Shown: positions 11,210-23,475, numbered from the stretch's first letter. The stretch: 64,000 nt of DNA from Dromiciops gliroides (GCF_019393635.1 NC_057867.1:62627492-62691491), one strand, 5' to 3'. Translations and numbers: made by a program. Notes: generated by a model from the letters alone, not told the origin.

Positions 11210-12094
11210 GTAAGTAACATTGCTGTCTTTTCATTGTCCTAGCCACAGAGTAACTACTTAAGTTTTCTTCCCTACCCTCCGTAGTCAGTTGAGTGGACCC
11301 TTGACAGATTGTCTCCAAATCAAATGCCTTTTACTTGTTAACATGGTGACAAAGTTGCTTTTGTTCATGGTCTAGAGCTTCAAAATGGGGGGGGGGGGGG
11401 ACAAAAAGAAAACCGTCATGTGTTACAGTAGCTAGATCTTCAGAAAACTTGAACTTGGTAGCTTGACTCCAGTTCTAATACTAATAATTACTCTTTTTGC
11501 TACTACCTTTCAGAAAAACATCATTTTGTTGTGCGTAAATTAATTTTCTTCATAAGTGTTCTGATTTGGAGAAATGGTTATTACCTTAATTTGAAATTTT
11601 GTCTTTGTACTTAAGTACTCTGTGTATGTGGCTAAATCCCACCAAAACAAAACTTGAATTATGTTCTTTACATGCGAAACTAGAGTTTTCAGAAAACCAC
11701 AAAATTCTTACACAATCAGCCCAGAAAAGTAATATATGGGAAGCTCTCTTTTTAGTACCCATTGAAGTGGTTAAATTTCTTAATCTTTCTTTCCCTTCAT
11801 CATATGCATTCAGTTGCTTAAAACACTTAATTTTTCCCATGTTCTGAAGTTATGAATGGAGAACAAAAACCTAAATTGCCTATGCCCTGGTTAAGGAATG
11901 AATGAATGTGTGTCTTAATGTCAGTCAATACAAAATAATATTAGCAGATTCACTAAAGATGGTTTTGTACTTCTTTTGTCAGTTATGATCAAACTAAACT
12001 TTATTTATTTCAGGTGTTCATGCAAGCTCGGGAGATACTTGGTTTTCATACGTGGGAACTAGATTTAGTAGCCAGAAGCTCCAAATCTCCAAGA

Positions 12095-12245
12095 GTCAGT
12101 GTAGCCTAGGGAGTCGGGTGCTGAACTTGGAATATGGAAGATCTGGGTTTCAATACTACCTGTGTGGTGCTGGGGAAGTCACTTGACCTCTCTTGGCTTC
12201 AGTTTCCTCATCTGTAAAACAAAGGAGTTGGACTTCATGGTTTCT
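12095..12245 (+). mobile_element. MIR/MAR1-like SINE
   Basis: Core GGAAGTCACTTGACCTCTCT then CAGTTTCCTCATCTGTAAAA. Confidence 0.7.
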
Positions 12246-12420
12246 GGGGTGCCGTGAACATTGTCACAAAAATCATTTTTTACTGATGTTTTACCGGCCT
12301 TTCATGATTTTTCTTCTAGCTCTTCCCTTATCCCCTGACAAAAGTAATTGAATGAGATGCATTTGTATAGAGCTAAAAGGAGCTTGGGTCGTCTGACTGA
12401 GATTTAGCCAACATGTACTA

Positions 12421-12569
12421 TGGGGGGGGGGGGGCGGGGAATGAGGGTTAAGTGACTTGCCCAAGGTCATGCAGCTAGTAAGTGTCAAGTGTCTGAGGCT
12501 GGATTTGAACTCAAGTGCTTCTGAATCCAGGGCTGGTGCTTTATGCACTTCACCACCTAGCTGCCCTCT
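12421..12569 (-). mobile_element. WSINE1-type SINE
   Basis: Antisense, after a G-run; flanked by CCAACATGTACT on both sides. Confidence 0.85.
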
Positions 12570-12690
12570 CCAACATGTACTTTTTTTTTTTATTGGATAG
12601 AATTTTATTTTCCAAAATATATATAAAAACAAATTTTGACATCAATTTTTTAAAACTTTGTGTTCCAACTTCTCTTCCTCAACATGTACT
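12570..12690 (-). mobile_element. L1-like 3' fragment, antisense
   Basis: T-run followed by TTGGATAGAATTTTATTTTCC and GTGTTCCAACTTCTCTTCC, the reversed L1 3' end pattern. Confidence 0.5.
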
Positions 12691-12698
12691 CTTTTATT

Positions 12699-12814
12699 TT
12701 TTAGTGAGGCAGTTGGGGTTAAGTGACTTGCCCAGGGTCACACAGCTAGTAAGTGTTAAGTGTCTGAGGTCGGATTTGAACTCAGGTCCTCCTGACTCCT
12801 GGGCCGGTGCTCTC
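12699..12814 (-). mobile_element. WSINE1-type SINE, truncated
   Basis: Lacks the SINE head; flanked by CTCAACATGTACTCT at both ends. Confidence 0.85.
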
Positions 12815-13094
12815 AACATGTACTCTTGAAGAAGAACGTTGCTGCAAGTGACAACACAAATCCCTGAGCCATTGAAACTGCACTCAACAGCAAGCAATAA
12901 GACTCCCTCCCTGTTAGCCAGTTTTCATGCCATCCACCTTGATAGAAGTATCGCAAAAGTTGGAAAGCACTGCCACCTTGGGCAAGGACATTGAAAGCAA
13001 AGACATGTCCAAAACTGAGTAATGGGCTCAGGACCCTCTGGTACCATTATACCTAACATTATACTTAGACTGGCAAGTGATAATTTTCATTGTT

Positions 13095-13330
13095 GGTGAT
13101 TTTCTTGTTAGTCATTTCCAACCCTTCATGACCCCATTTGGGGTTTTCTTGGCAGAGATACTGGAGTGGTTTGCTATTTCCTTCCACAGATGAGGAAACT
13201 GAGGCAAGCAAGGTGAAATGACTTGCCCAGGGTCACATAGCTAGTTAGTATCTGAGGCTAGATTTGAACACAGGGTTTCCTGACTCCAGGCCTAGTACCC
13301 TATCCATTGCTGTGCCGTCTAGCAGCTGTT
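13095..13330 (-). mobile_element. RTE-tailed SINE, antisense
   Basis: Begins with the reversed RTE tail (TTCCAACCCTTCATGACCCC), then GATACTGGAGTGGTTTGC and the reversed SINE head. Confidence 0.75.
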
Positions 13331-14488
13331 AACAAGTAAGAACTGATAATAATGTTGTTATCATAGGTAAATAACTGAGTGCTCTGTGGGTTACTAAAAT
13401 GTTAAAGTATGCCCCCAAATAGTCATTTAACATTGATATTTACAGGTCAGCTGACCATTCTAAACTTTTAACAAAGCAACTAAGTTTGTTTTTAATCTAT
13501 TTTAAAAATTGTTATCAGTTGGTTTTAGTTTCCCTAGTCAGCAGTTAGTGTTAAGATATGTAGGCTCTTCAGTAGTAAGGAAGTGGAATTGCAAATATGT
13601 ATCCTGGGTCGTGGTGGCACCTCGTGCTTAGTGTATAGAACAAGGACTGAAAGCAGTAGAATCCCAGTCTGCAAACTGGGTGGTCCCCTTCTCATTTGGT
13701 GTTCTGGCTTCTTCAGAGAGCTCTAACAAAATCCAGGAATGATTTGCAAGGTCAAGTTTGCATGCCGGTTTATAGAAAGTACTTGAACAATTTAGTGCCC
13801 TGAAACAGTATGCACTGGGTTATGGGTGAGGACCTGTCGGACCTACTTTTGATTGGTCCCTGCATCCTTTACATCTCCATATCAGCTCTGGAGCCCTAGG
13901 TTTAGTGCCTTGAGGAATAAATCTCTAGGGATCAATAATTGTCCCTTGAAATGAGCTCTTTTCCATGTATGCTACTTGAAATGCACTAAGTTGGCCCCCC
14001 CAATTAAACGTTTCTGTGGAATTTAGTATCGATGATAGCTGTGAAGTCAGGTGTCTAGGTTATGCAGAGCACCTAAACCTTCCCTTGAGATGTTATTGCT
14101 TCAAGTTGCCAACACTGCTTGAGGCTTTTGTTTGCCTTTCTTGGTGTATGGCCAGCGGAGTTGCTGATGATTCTATTGCTCTGACACATATTCTTGCAAG
14201 TAAACACCGACAGATTTTCAGCTGGATAATCGATAATAATCCTAGACAAGAACATTAAGTAATTAAAAATTGTTCATCTAACATAAATTGAGTCATAAAG
14301 GAAGAAAAGGGAGTACTTGGGATAGTAAAACCAGAGTAACATAAGTGCATTCATTAACATTCGTTAACATTATTTCATACTAAAGCTTGACTATGACAAC
14401 TAGGAAAAAGTATTGTGGTATTAACCAGCCATTAATCTTTATGCGTTTTTCCAGGCTGATAAATTACATTATCTAGCGCTCCTATTTT
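13331..14488. other. Intron 2, unassigned
   Basis: Unique-looking. The 80-codon frame at 14016-14258 has no recognised homologue or splice context. Confidence 0.4.
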
Positions 14489-14663
14489 TTTCTTTTTTTT
14501 TCTTTCTTTCTTTCTTTTTTTTTTTTAGTGAGGCAATTGGGGTTAAGTGACTTGCCCAGGGTCTCACAGCTAGTAAGTGTTAAGTGTCTGAGGCCAGATT
14601 TGAACTCAGGTACTCCTGACTCCAGGGCTGGTGCTCTATCCACTGCGCCACCTAGCTGCCCCT
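14489..14663 (-). mobile_element. WSINE1-type SINE
   Basis: Antisense with a (TTTC)n-bearing tail; CTAGCGCTCCTATTTTT duplicated at both ends. Confidence 0.9.
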
Positions 14664-14854
14664 AGCGCTCCTATTTTTAACAATTTTAAAAACAAGCCTA
14701 GAAGATTTCTTAACTCTAGGTCTGAGCCTTAGCACTAGTGAATGTTATAGTTGCTAACCCTTCTACTAAAACCAGTACTTTTAAGAACTATTAGTAAAAG
14801 GCCACCCAGGTGATGGTTCCCTTTGTATGGCACATAAAGCTAGGCCAGGGAGGG

Positions 14855-15060
14855 CATCATGCTGTAGAAGAAAGAATGCACTGGGCTGGCAGTCAGAAGA
14901 ACTGATTTCTACTCCTGGATCTCCAGTTAGTTAATGTTGAAGGAGTCTCCTCACCTCCATGGGCCTCATTTTCCTCCTCTGTAAACTGAAACAAGACCAG
15001 GTGCTCTCCAAAGTACCTTCTAGTTCTAAAATCTATCATGTTTTGGTATCTCACAGGAGA
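14855..15060 (+). mobile_element. MIR-like SINE
   Basis: GCACTGGGCTGGCAGTCAGA, then CTCATTTTCCTCCTCTGTAA and the CTTCTAGTTCTAAAATC end. Confidence 0.65.
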
Positions 15061-15112
15061 ATCCAGCATAGTTATTACCTACCTCTTTTTATTTTATTTA
15101 TTTATTGCCTAC

Positions 15113-15226
15113 CTCTTTTAACCATCGCTGTTCACAGTTGCACAAAAATGTCCCAAAGAGGCAACTGTGAAGGTCATCCAGGACGGTAATCAAGAAGAGT
15201 TTGTTGAATTCAAATGCTGAGGGAAA
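15113..15226 (-). pseudogene. MTMR1: Inverted duplicate of MTMR1 exon 13 in intron 2
   Basis: Read on the minus strand this matches exon 13 over all 114 nt with about seven substitutions and no indel. The acceptor (CTTTTAAG) and the GT of the donor are kept. The frame stays open, but most changes alter the residue (E to K, I to V, H to D, Y to H, Q to R, R to W), as expected without selection. Intron sequence upstream of the exon is also shared, so this is a DNA-level duplication and not a retrocopy. It is antisense to the gene, so it cannot be spliced into MTMR1 mRNA. Confidence 0.9.
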
Positions 15227-15479
15227 CTTAAAAGATGAGGAAATATTTCATTCAGATTTAAAGCACACAGTTGAAAACACAACCATTATCAACTATAAAA
15301 ATGCTTAGTCATAGTTTAGAATCTGACCAAAGGTGAACAGATGATGACTATTTGGCAAGAAAGGAAAAGCCCTCTGTCCACCCAACTCTGTTGGCTTCTG
15401 ACAATTTTAACAAAGAATTGGAAAGTAGGCTAGGGATTGCTGATAACTTTAAACAAAGAAAAGGTTCCAGGGCACAGAG

Positions 15480-17189
15480 AGATTTTGTTTAAAACCTCCC
15501 AGGCAGTCATGAAATGCTTTAGTCAGTGTTGATGATAGAACAGGTTGAGAAGTGTACTTGGCCATCGTGCTGCTGCTTGAAGCCATGTGCTGTGGGTTTG
15601 ACATGAATTGGGCTCCACCATTTATTTTTGGAAGGTTTTAGTTAATTCTTAGGTCTTACAGATATATCTACCCTTGCTGTCCTCCACCTGGGAGCTAGCT
15701 AGTTCTGTGTTTGAACAGTCTAGCAACTAGTGTTTTTGTGTTAACTACACACAAACAATATGTCAGAGAAAGGCTCCCTCTAGTATTCCTATCAAACAAG
15801 CTCTGAATTGGAAGGCTCTTCAGAGGTCATCTAGTCCAAAGCTTCTTAAACTATGGGATCGCACAACTGAATGTGGGCGTCTCAAAAAATGTGGCAGTAA
15901 ATTTTAGATTTGTAACCCTATTTTATATACCTCTTTTTTATACCTTGTAAGAGTATCTCAGACAAGTGGGTCACCCAGCCTCTGCTTGAAGACCTCCAAT
16001 GATAATCTTTTGTGACTCCTATTAACATACAAGGTACTCTGCATAACAGATAGCATCCACTTGGGGTTTTGCTACAGCAGAAGTGGCAGAATCAGACTTC
16101 CTTTCCTAAAGAAGTAGCAGCTGGAGAAACCTGGCCCTTATGTAATTTTTGGAGGGCATGTTGCCTTGCTCTGAAGGTTAAGTCCTGCTATTTCTCCTTC
16201 TCGTGGGCCAATATCCTTTGGAAATGCACTTGAACCTTTTCTGCAGTGTTATGGACTAGATTTTGTTTTTTATTCCTGCAAGGGTTTTTCTTTACATAAA
16301 AGAAAACAATAGAGAAAGGATGCCATTGTTGACCATTATACATTTTTATTTTCACTCATTTTAAAATTTAAGGTCAGAGTAAACCAGCAAAGTCCTTTGG
16401 TTTTTTGGTTTGGTACTTTTCCATTTCTTTCCCCCCTGCCCCTGCCTTTTTTTTGATGGGAGAATTCATTCTTAGGGTAAAAGTCTTCCCATCTGCCAAG
16501 ACCCTTTTGACTTTGTTAGATCTAGCATGCTTCTAGTCAAGCCAAGGTTATGTGATTGTCTCCACGTAGATCAGTTAAGCTTTGCACAGAGGAGAACCAT
16601 CTCATTTCCATGCACTACACAGCTAACTTTGGCCAGAGGTCCTCCAGATGTGAGCCACTAGTCACAGAAAGATTGAGGAAGACATTTGTAAATGGCTCAG
16701 CATGAACCCATTCCCACAACAACTGAGGAAGTGTGTGCTGACTCTGGGTCAGTGCAGTTTTTTCTTCCTCTTTTTTAAAAAAATTGACCCACTGTTTGGG
16801 CATAACATGCCCTTCCCAACATGCCCTAAACTCCCCCCTTCCCCAAATTACATTCCCTCCAAACACTTAAGCAAAACTGCCTAACAGTGTGATGGTGACT
16901 GAAAGATTTAACTCTGAGAGTTTCATACCAACATTGTCCTTTGCCATTTGTATCCAAATGTAAATAATTATATGCTGCTCTGAGAACACCCTTTAGTGAT
17001 ATAAAGCACTGGTAGCTAACTTCAAACAAATAGAAGTAGGGGTCCCAGCAACTGATCATTGTTTTTCTCTTCTGCTCTCTTCACCTGAAAAGGTGCTGGA
17101 TGTTTATTTAAAATCACCTGACAACAACATTCAGTATCTTTTCAAAGATAAACAAAAAACCACTAACAAACCCAGAGTCAGAAGCCTGT
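15480..17189. other. Segment interrupting the inverted duplication
   Basis: About 1.7 kb with no partner in intron 12. It holds a partial hAT-like MITE (15835-15950) and otherwise unassigned sequence. Confidence 0.5.
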
Positions 17190-17624
17190 ATTGTATTTGT
17201 GTAACTTAGTAAAGTTCTCTTAGATTAATGGTGTAGAAAAATGTTTTCTCAATGCCTGTCTATGCCCTTTATGAAAAAGGAAATCCGTGTTCAAGTTACC
17301 CGGAATTTCTTGATGATTTACCCCGTGACTTAGTTTCATTCACTTTTCCTAACTCTGTAGCCATTCCTTGAAAAACAAAGTAAGACCCTGTGTGTGGCAG
17401 AGAAGCTGGAGGGCTGGCCCAGAGTCAGGAAGAGCTGGCTTCAAGTCTTGCCTTCCACAAGTCCTAGTTGTGTGATCCTGGGCAAGTCACTGAACCCTCA
17501 GGGTTCCAGACACTTTCCAAGATCCCAAGTTGCAAAGCCAGGGCTGATCCTGCATTGTTAGAGGGGTTTTCCTTCACTGATGACATCAGAGTATACACAT
17601 CCCCACTCATTGGCTAGGCTAATC

Positions 17625-18585
17625 AAATAAGCTGATATTTGTAAAGCACTTAGCCCAGTACCTGGCACATAGTAGGCACTTAAGAAATTCTTACTCCATC
17701 CCTCTCCCTTATCTGGGGAAAATCTGTTTTGTTGTTTTCAACCACTTTTTTTTTTCAATGTGTCTGGACACTTAAACCAGTTTATTTGGAATTCTTATGG
17801 CTTTCATTAAAGAGGCTGCCAGTATTCACTGATGTGATTCAATTGGAATAGCATTAAATCGTGCATTTACTTATCGAGTTACATGGTATATCCACCACCC
17901 TCCTTCCCCCCTCCGCCCTCTGAGAGTAGGGGCTGCTTTTTGTTTCATCTTTCGATCCTGAGCACTTGGCACGGTGCCTGGCACATCCTGGGTGGGTAAT
18001 ATGTGCTGCTCAGATTATGTGGCTTTTAAAGTAATTTGGGGAGAACCTTACTATCAATAAAGAATCCTCTTTTGGCCTCTGTGACTCTGGGAAATACCTT
18101 AGATGAGCAAGTGAGCAGATATTTCCTGCTTTTACGCCTTGCTTCATGTCAGTATTCAGCAAGTCATTGAGCTAAGTTGATCTGTAGTTGCAACTCCCAT
18201 AGAATTTCCTATTATTTTAACACATGTATGGGATACACGTAGCTTTCATGCAGCATTTATTCTCTGGAGTCAAATGTTGAGTTTGATTCTCTGCACTTAA
18301 GTTGCATGACAATAGAACTGTAATCTACTGTAGGAAATCATGCTGTTTGTATCACAGATAGCCTTGGTGCTACAGGGTGTCATAGAAATGAGGAAATTAG
18401 TGTGGAGGGTGCTGCTTGCTGTCATCCTCTTCTTTCTCATTTTCCAGAGTTGACGACTTGTTTAAACGAGTCAGGGGTTGGGGCAGATATCATTGCACAT
18501 GATGTTGTATTATCTTTTTTTCTTTTTTTGTTATTTACTTTGACCTTTGCTCCAATTAGTCGATAACCTGACTATATACAGCTAA
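17625..18585. other. Intron 2 with old repeat ends
   Basis: L2/MIR 3' end fragments at 17630-17710 and 17900-18010 (CACGGTGCCTGGCACATCC); the rest is unassigned. Confidence 0.4.
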
Positions 18586-18589
18586 CAGA

Positions 18590-19035
18590 CAGTCATATCG
18601 AACTGGAGCACTAGACCTGAAGTCAGGAGTTCATATCCCACCTCACATGGTAGTCGTGTGACCCTAGGCAAGTCACTTAACCTTTCTCAACTTCATTTTC
18701 CTTTCTGTAGGGGACAAAGATAGAGACTAGCTCTGTGATTTAATTGGTATAGGTAACTCCCAGGTGACTATATGCCCTCTACCAATGCAGGTTGGCACCT
18801 CTTCTGCAAATTGTCAACTTAGAGAGTTTCCCAGATCTCCCAAAACTGCTCTAGGAAGTATGTATGTGTTAGAAACAGGACCTGAACTGGGGTCTTTCTG
18901 GATTTAAATCCACCTCTCTCTCCATTCTGCACGCTGGAGATGACAACAGCAGCTACCTCCCAGGGATGTTGTGAGGATCAAATGAGATAATGAAAGGAAA
19001 GTGCTTTGGAGCACTCTACAAATCCTAGCTACTAT
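18590..19035 (+). mobile_element. MAR1-like SINE interrupted by another repeat
   Basis: Head to 18725 (GGCAAGTCACTTAACCTTTC), foreign antisense repeat 18740-18920, then the tail GTTGTGAGGATCAAATGAGA to 19035. Confidence 0.6.
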
Positions 19036-21132
19036 CATTCAGGTCTAGTTAGTCTCACTTTGTGTGATGTAATGCGTTCCTTGCTAGTTGATTTCCCTTT
19101 GTTTCTTGAAAAAATTGTCTTCATGATATAGAAGGCTTATAAGGATTCTCCAGGCCTTCGAGTTCTTTGCTCCTTTGATCTCACACCATATTTTTGCATC
19201 AAAGCTCCACTATCAAGGTCTGTGTTAACTTAATTTGGATTGTCTTTGCAATTTCTCTACCTCTTCATCCTCGGGAACCCCAGCTGGCAAGTACACTCCA
19301 GTTTTCTTCTTTGGGATCTGTTTGTTCTTATATGGAGCTATGAGGTGAGACCACCAGTGTCCAGTGGGATGAAGTTCCCTATGGCCTTTATGTGCAGCAT
19401 GAAAATAATGGTCTCATTCACTTACCTAAGATGAACATCTGGGAGTTGAGCTGTCTTTCCATTCAGTCGCAACTTCTTGTCTTCTGGTTTTATTTCTCAC
19501 AAGAATGCCAACATGGGTGAGGTCCCAGTAGTGGGACTACTTTGGGGACTTCAGACAGAGATCACTCGTATAGGAAACTCAAGATTAAATTAATGCTCGG
19601 AGACACTCAGGTGCTTCTTAGCATCCTTTTCTGCTTATGCTCCCTGGTTCCATTGCCACACTCAGAACAAAAAGGGTCCAAAAACTGTTACTTTTTTTTT
19701 ATTTCATTCATCACCAAATGGGCAACCTCTCTGCTTTCAGCTAGGCTGGTCTTCAGATGACAGTTGGTTATTAGGCCTATTTTTTTTTTTTTTAGGTAAT
19801 ACTTAAGATATAGAAAGGACTACGTAAGTTGGATTTGTTTGCCATTGGGCTTCAGTTCAGACTCAGTTAAAACATTGATTAATTTAAAATACTTTAAATA
19901 ATGATTGCAGATATTAGTCAGAATCATAGAGGTTTTTAGAATTCAGTTCTTTACAGTCATGTCATCTTTTTTAATATTTAAATTCTTCTTGGTTATCTAC
20001 TTCAGTTAAGAGGAGTAATAATACCCTTAAGCTACTCAAAACAAATGTGGCTGGGTTTTTCACTGAACATGTAGGAACTGGAGCATAGGGTTGTATAGTT
20101 CAGAACTGGGGGACAAGAATTTTAAAACTCTGCCCAAGACTAAGGTTTTGACTTGAGTAGATGTGTAATCTCATTTCTGGGTAACGTGCCTCTGATAATG
20201 ACTTCCTGAAACTTTGTAATGACATTTCAAGTAGCTACCACTCTACTGGAGTATTATATCAAAAACCATTATAGCTGAATTACCCATGGTCCTCAGGAGA
20301 ATCTCAGCTCTTTGAGGGAAGGACCAGTTTCTTTTCTTTTTTTTTTTTTCTCTGTTTCCTCGGGGCTAACACAATAACTAGTACAAGGTAAACATTTAAT
20401 GAATTCTCAATGAATTGAATTGTTGAACTTAAAAATGACTCACTCGTGAAATATCTCAGATTGCTTAGGACAGGGATTCACCTCTCCACTAACGTTGGGG
20501 ACCCCTTCCCACCTATTTCCCTATTATCCCGGGAACCTCAGCCAAGGTATATTCTTGACATCTTGAGTTGCAACTCAAGATAAGGTTTCATGGAGTTACA
20601 ATGTGATGGTGATTTTTATTTCTACAGTACTATTGGTAGAGTCTCCAATAAAATGCCACGGTAGGTAGTCCAGAAATGTTTGTTATATCGAATTCTTAAT
20701 TTATATCGGGGTGGGGGGGGTGTTTCTGAGGTACTAGGGTAATATTTTATATATGTGTGTCTATGAGGAGAATGTAGTTTAAGTTCCACTAATTTACAAA
20801 TTAATTTTCAGGCATGACTCAGCTTTAATTAAGCTGAGGATGGCCTGAATGAGCTCTTGTTAGAAGGGGTTTAGATGTGCAATGAGGTGTTTTACTTGGG
20901 TTTACCAAGAGAATTCGAGGTCCTTGAAGGCCAAAACATTCATTTTTTTTCTTTGTACTTTGCACCTAGTAGGTACTTGGTACATGGCACATGGTAGGTA
21001 ATTGAATTGGATTGTACTCTGGAGTTGGATTTTCTTTCTTGATTTACAGTGTTTGTATGTTGTTGCCCATAAACTGCCCAACCTGCTGGTATTTCTCGAC
21101 ATTCTGATGACATTCTGTGTTTTAACTAACAG
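19036..21132. other. Intron 2, mainly unique
   Basis: Small L2-like ends near 20300-20400 and 20930-21000; G-run at 20709-20720. Open frames here look random. Confidence 0.4.
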
Positions 21133-21156
21133 GTTTTCAGGAGGCCTGACATCAGG
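21133..21156 (+). CDS. MTMR1: Candidate MTMR1 microexon (24 nt, alternative)
   Basis: Eight codons (VFRRPDIR) between acceptor TTTAACTAACAG, which includes a branch-point-like CTAAC, and a strong donor AGG|GTAAGG. The length is a multiple of three and both flanking exons are phase 0, so inclusion keeps the frame. Human MTMR1 is known to carry short, tissue-regulated exons between exons 2 and 3. Six YGCY motifs, the type bound by MBNL proteins, lie within about 75 nt on either side. It was called from splice signals and position only; no transcript was seen. Confidence 0.55.
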
Positions 21157-22834
21157 GTAAGGATACATTTGCCTTTCAGCAGATCGGCCTCCTGCCTGTT
21201 TGTCTTTTGTGCTTTATTGAAATTTTTTAGTCCTTTGAGTGTTTTTTACTTTATCAACAATTCTATGAGTTAATCAGATCAATCTGCTCTGCTATGTCAT
21301 AGCTTTAAATGTTGCAATAGAAATGCTTTGTTTGTTACAATGTTTTATGTGCTAATAAAAGCCAGTATATGTAAAGTCATATATTTAAGTTGTTAGAAAT
21401 GTGTGCGACTGAATATTATTACATGAATTCTGACCAAATGGGTATGCATGACTGATGCTTACATGCCTAGGAGTACAGAGTGCTGTATTATTATCTTTAT
21501 TGTATCATCCTTGCTATAGAACTGAGCTACAGAAAAAGGGTTAAGTGGGCTTCATAGCCAATTTCAATAAAGTTTTAATTTGGGTTAATACATGTCAAAT
21601 CGTTGGATTAATTTGACACTGATTTTGCAGGTAATTTTAGCGTCCTCAATCTTTACCTAGTGCTTTTGGGGAATATTAATTAGCAGGGAATATCTTTAGT
21701 AGTGAGTATAATTAGTAGAGTGTGTTTTGTTTTTTCCATCCTTTTCCTGCCCCTTCTCTTCAGAACACCTATAAAACAGGAACAAGATTGGTAATGTGCA
21801 TGCGTTTTCTTATTATTGTAAAGTTGCTTACATTTAATAATGGAGAGGAAGAGAAATGTAAAATTTAGCAACAGTGGTTTAAAGTTAATCTCCTTTCCAT
21901 TCCTCAAAATTATTTGGATTGGGATAATCTTAACCATTTTAATGAGTTAATATCTTCAACTTTTATAGGACAATGAAGAACTTAAAATAAAACGTTTAAA
22001 GTTCTTATTACTTCAATTGGTTTTTCATTATTTCTCTTTTTCCCCACCAGTAAAAGTGCCTTTCACTTAATGAGAATGTTTCCTTTTTCTTGTATTGGTC
22101 CATATTGTTATGATACAAGATTTTATTTGGTCTTCATAATTGCATGGACTTTGAAGTGCTGTTGTGTGTGGGGGAGGGGAGAGTATGTGTTTGTGCATAT
22201 GTTTTCCTCTGAAGAAACATTATTAAAAGATAATTCTACTTTGCTTTATATTTTAAAGAATGAAAATACAAAACTCTTGGCCGAACGGAAATATATTCTA
22301 CGATTTTGAATGGTTTTGGTTTCTGTTTCATACTAAATTCAAACTAATGAACAAAGTATGAAAATGTGTCAGTGTTGTCATGATATGTGCTGGTATAGTT
22401 TAAAGTTTGGAATAAGAAGTCCATCTAACTCTTAACAACTCCTTTGGTGTAATCTTTTTTGGTTTTAGATGCACAATTTTGGTAGTGAAACTAAATTTTC
22501 CTTTAAAGTAGACAAATCTGTCATTTAAAAAAAAACCAACTTATTTGGCCTCATAGAATTGACATTGCTTACAAAGGGATTATAAACTTACATTCTTCAT
22601 AATATCTGTTTAATTAAGAGTTGGTCTGTAAGGAGATCATATTGGGAACATAAGCTGTTCATAAAGCAATTGGAAAGAGTTACCTAAGAAAAGTAAATTA
22701 GACCTTTTAACCATTCCTTTGAAGCATATTGTTGTCATGACAGAAACATTTAATATGGAATATGTAAAATGCAGTATTTAATGTATTTTTTAAAAACTTC
22801 TGCAGAATACACAGTATATCATCAAGTAAGTGGT

Positions 22835-22838
<4 letters not shown>
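21157..22838. other. Intron 2 between candidate microexons
   Basis: AT-rich and unique-looking; no SINE. A pyrimidine-CAG site at 22050 was examined and not accepted as an exon. Confidence 0.4.

Positions 22839-22896
<58 letters not shown>
22839..22896. repeat. (TA)n microsatellite
   Basis: About 28 TA units following GTGTGTATA. Confidence 0.95.
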
Positions 22897-22898
<2 letters not shown>

Positions 22899-23424
22899 TC
22901 AGCAAAATTTGCTGCTACCAGCGAAGGTGCCTGCCCATGCAAGTAGGCAATAATTTAAGTATATTTTGGTCTTTAAAAACACAAATTTCTTGGGGTTTCT
23001 TTTATATTTTTTGCATGACTTTCCTCTTCACATAGCTTCCATAATGTGCTATGTTATCTATTTTTTGAGCATGTTATGCTCATTACTTTGCGTTTTCTTT
23101 ATTCTGGAATTGTGTGATTTTTAAAAAGTGTATTCTTTATGTCATTTGAAAACCATAGTGTAGGTTTGTTCTTTTACCCTCCTCCAGCAAAGAATAGTTA
23201 TACCATTTTAGATAGATGCTACAAAGTATGTCCATCAAACTGGGTCTTTAACTCCAAGGGGGAAAAAATTGTTATGAGTTACAAATCTGTGAAAGGTGCT
23301 AAGTTTTACACTCATACTGTCTCTTTTGGGGGGGAAAAAAATTCTGTCCTTTCACCTGTTTGTTTGCACGTGTTTCTCTCTTTTCCTCTTCTCCGTTCTT
23401 GTTCATGCACCTGATGCTCAGCAG
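22897..23424. other. Intron 2 upstream of the 51-nt candidate exon
   Basis: No repeat recognised; ends in the long pyrimidine tract of the candidate exon. Confidence 0.4.
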
Positions 23425-23475
23425 GAGGTTCAGGACGGACACAATGGCTATCATTCTGAAGCTGGAGCTGATCAG
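23425..23475 (+). CDS. MTMR1: Candidate MTMR1 cassette exon (51 nt, alternative)
   Basis: Seventeen open codons (EVQDGHNGYHSEAGADQ) after a long pyrimidine tract (23370-23405, PTB-like CTCTCTTTTCC) and acceptor CTCAGCAG, with donor CAG|GTGGCA. The acceptor is a NAGNAG site, so use of the upstream AG would add one Gln. It is in frame with phase-0 neighbours. As with the 24-nt candidate, it fits the known alternative exons of human MTMR1 in this intron. Inclusion is inferred. Confidence 0.55.

Larger units (their letters stand above)
15110..17545 (-). repeat. Left arm of inverted segmental duplication (partner 51840-52530)
   Basis: Minus-strand sequence matches intron 12/exon 13 in two blocks: 15110-15478 with about 52175-52530, and about 17190-17545 with about 51840-52165. 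The left arm has roughly 1.7 kb between the blocks (15480-17190) that is absent from the right arm. A SINE fragment at 17380-17545 sits at the matching place in the right arm, so the duplication is younger than that SINE. Intronic identity looks like 80-90% by eye. Confidence 0.85.

Noticed and set aside
12014..12051. CAG followed by an open stretch (GTGTTCATGCAAGC) as a third microexon of intron 2
   Set aside because: No good donor at a frame-keeping distance; the nearest GT sites give lengths not divisible by three.
14016..14258. 80-codon plus-strand open frame
   Set aside because: No homologue recognised, no splice signals in frame, and it sits in an intron; probably chance.
22051..22100. 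Strong pyrimidine tract plus CAG at 22050 as an exon start
   Set aside because: The following sequence starts with TAA in the required frame and no donor lies nearby.
22839..22896. CRISPR-like or other structured arrays at the simple repeats
   Set aside because: They are plain dinucleotide microsatellites; no spacer-repeat structure exists anywhere in the window.
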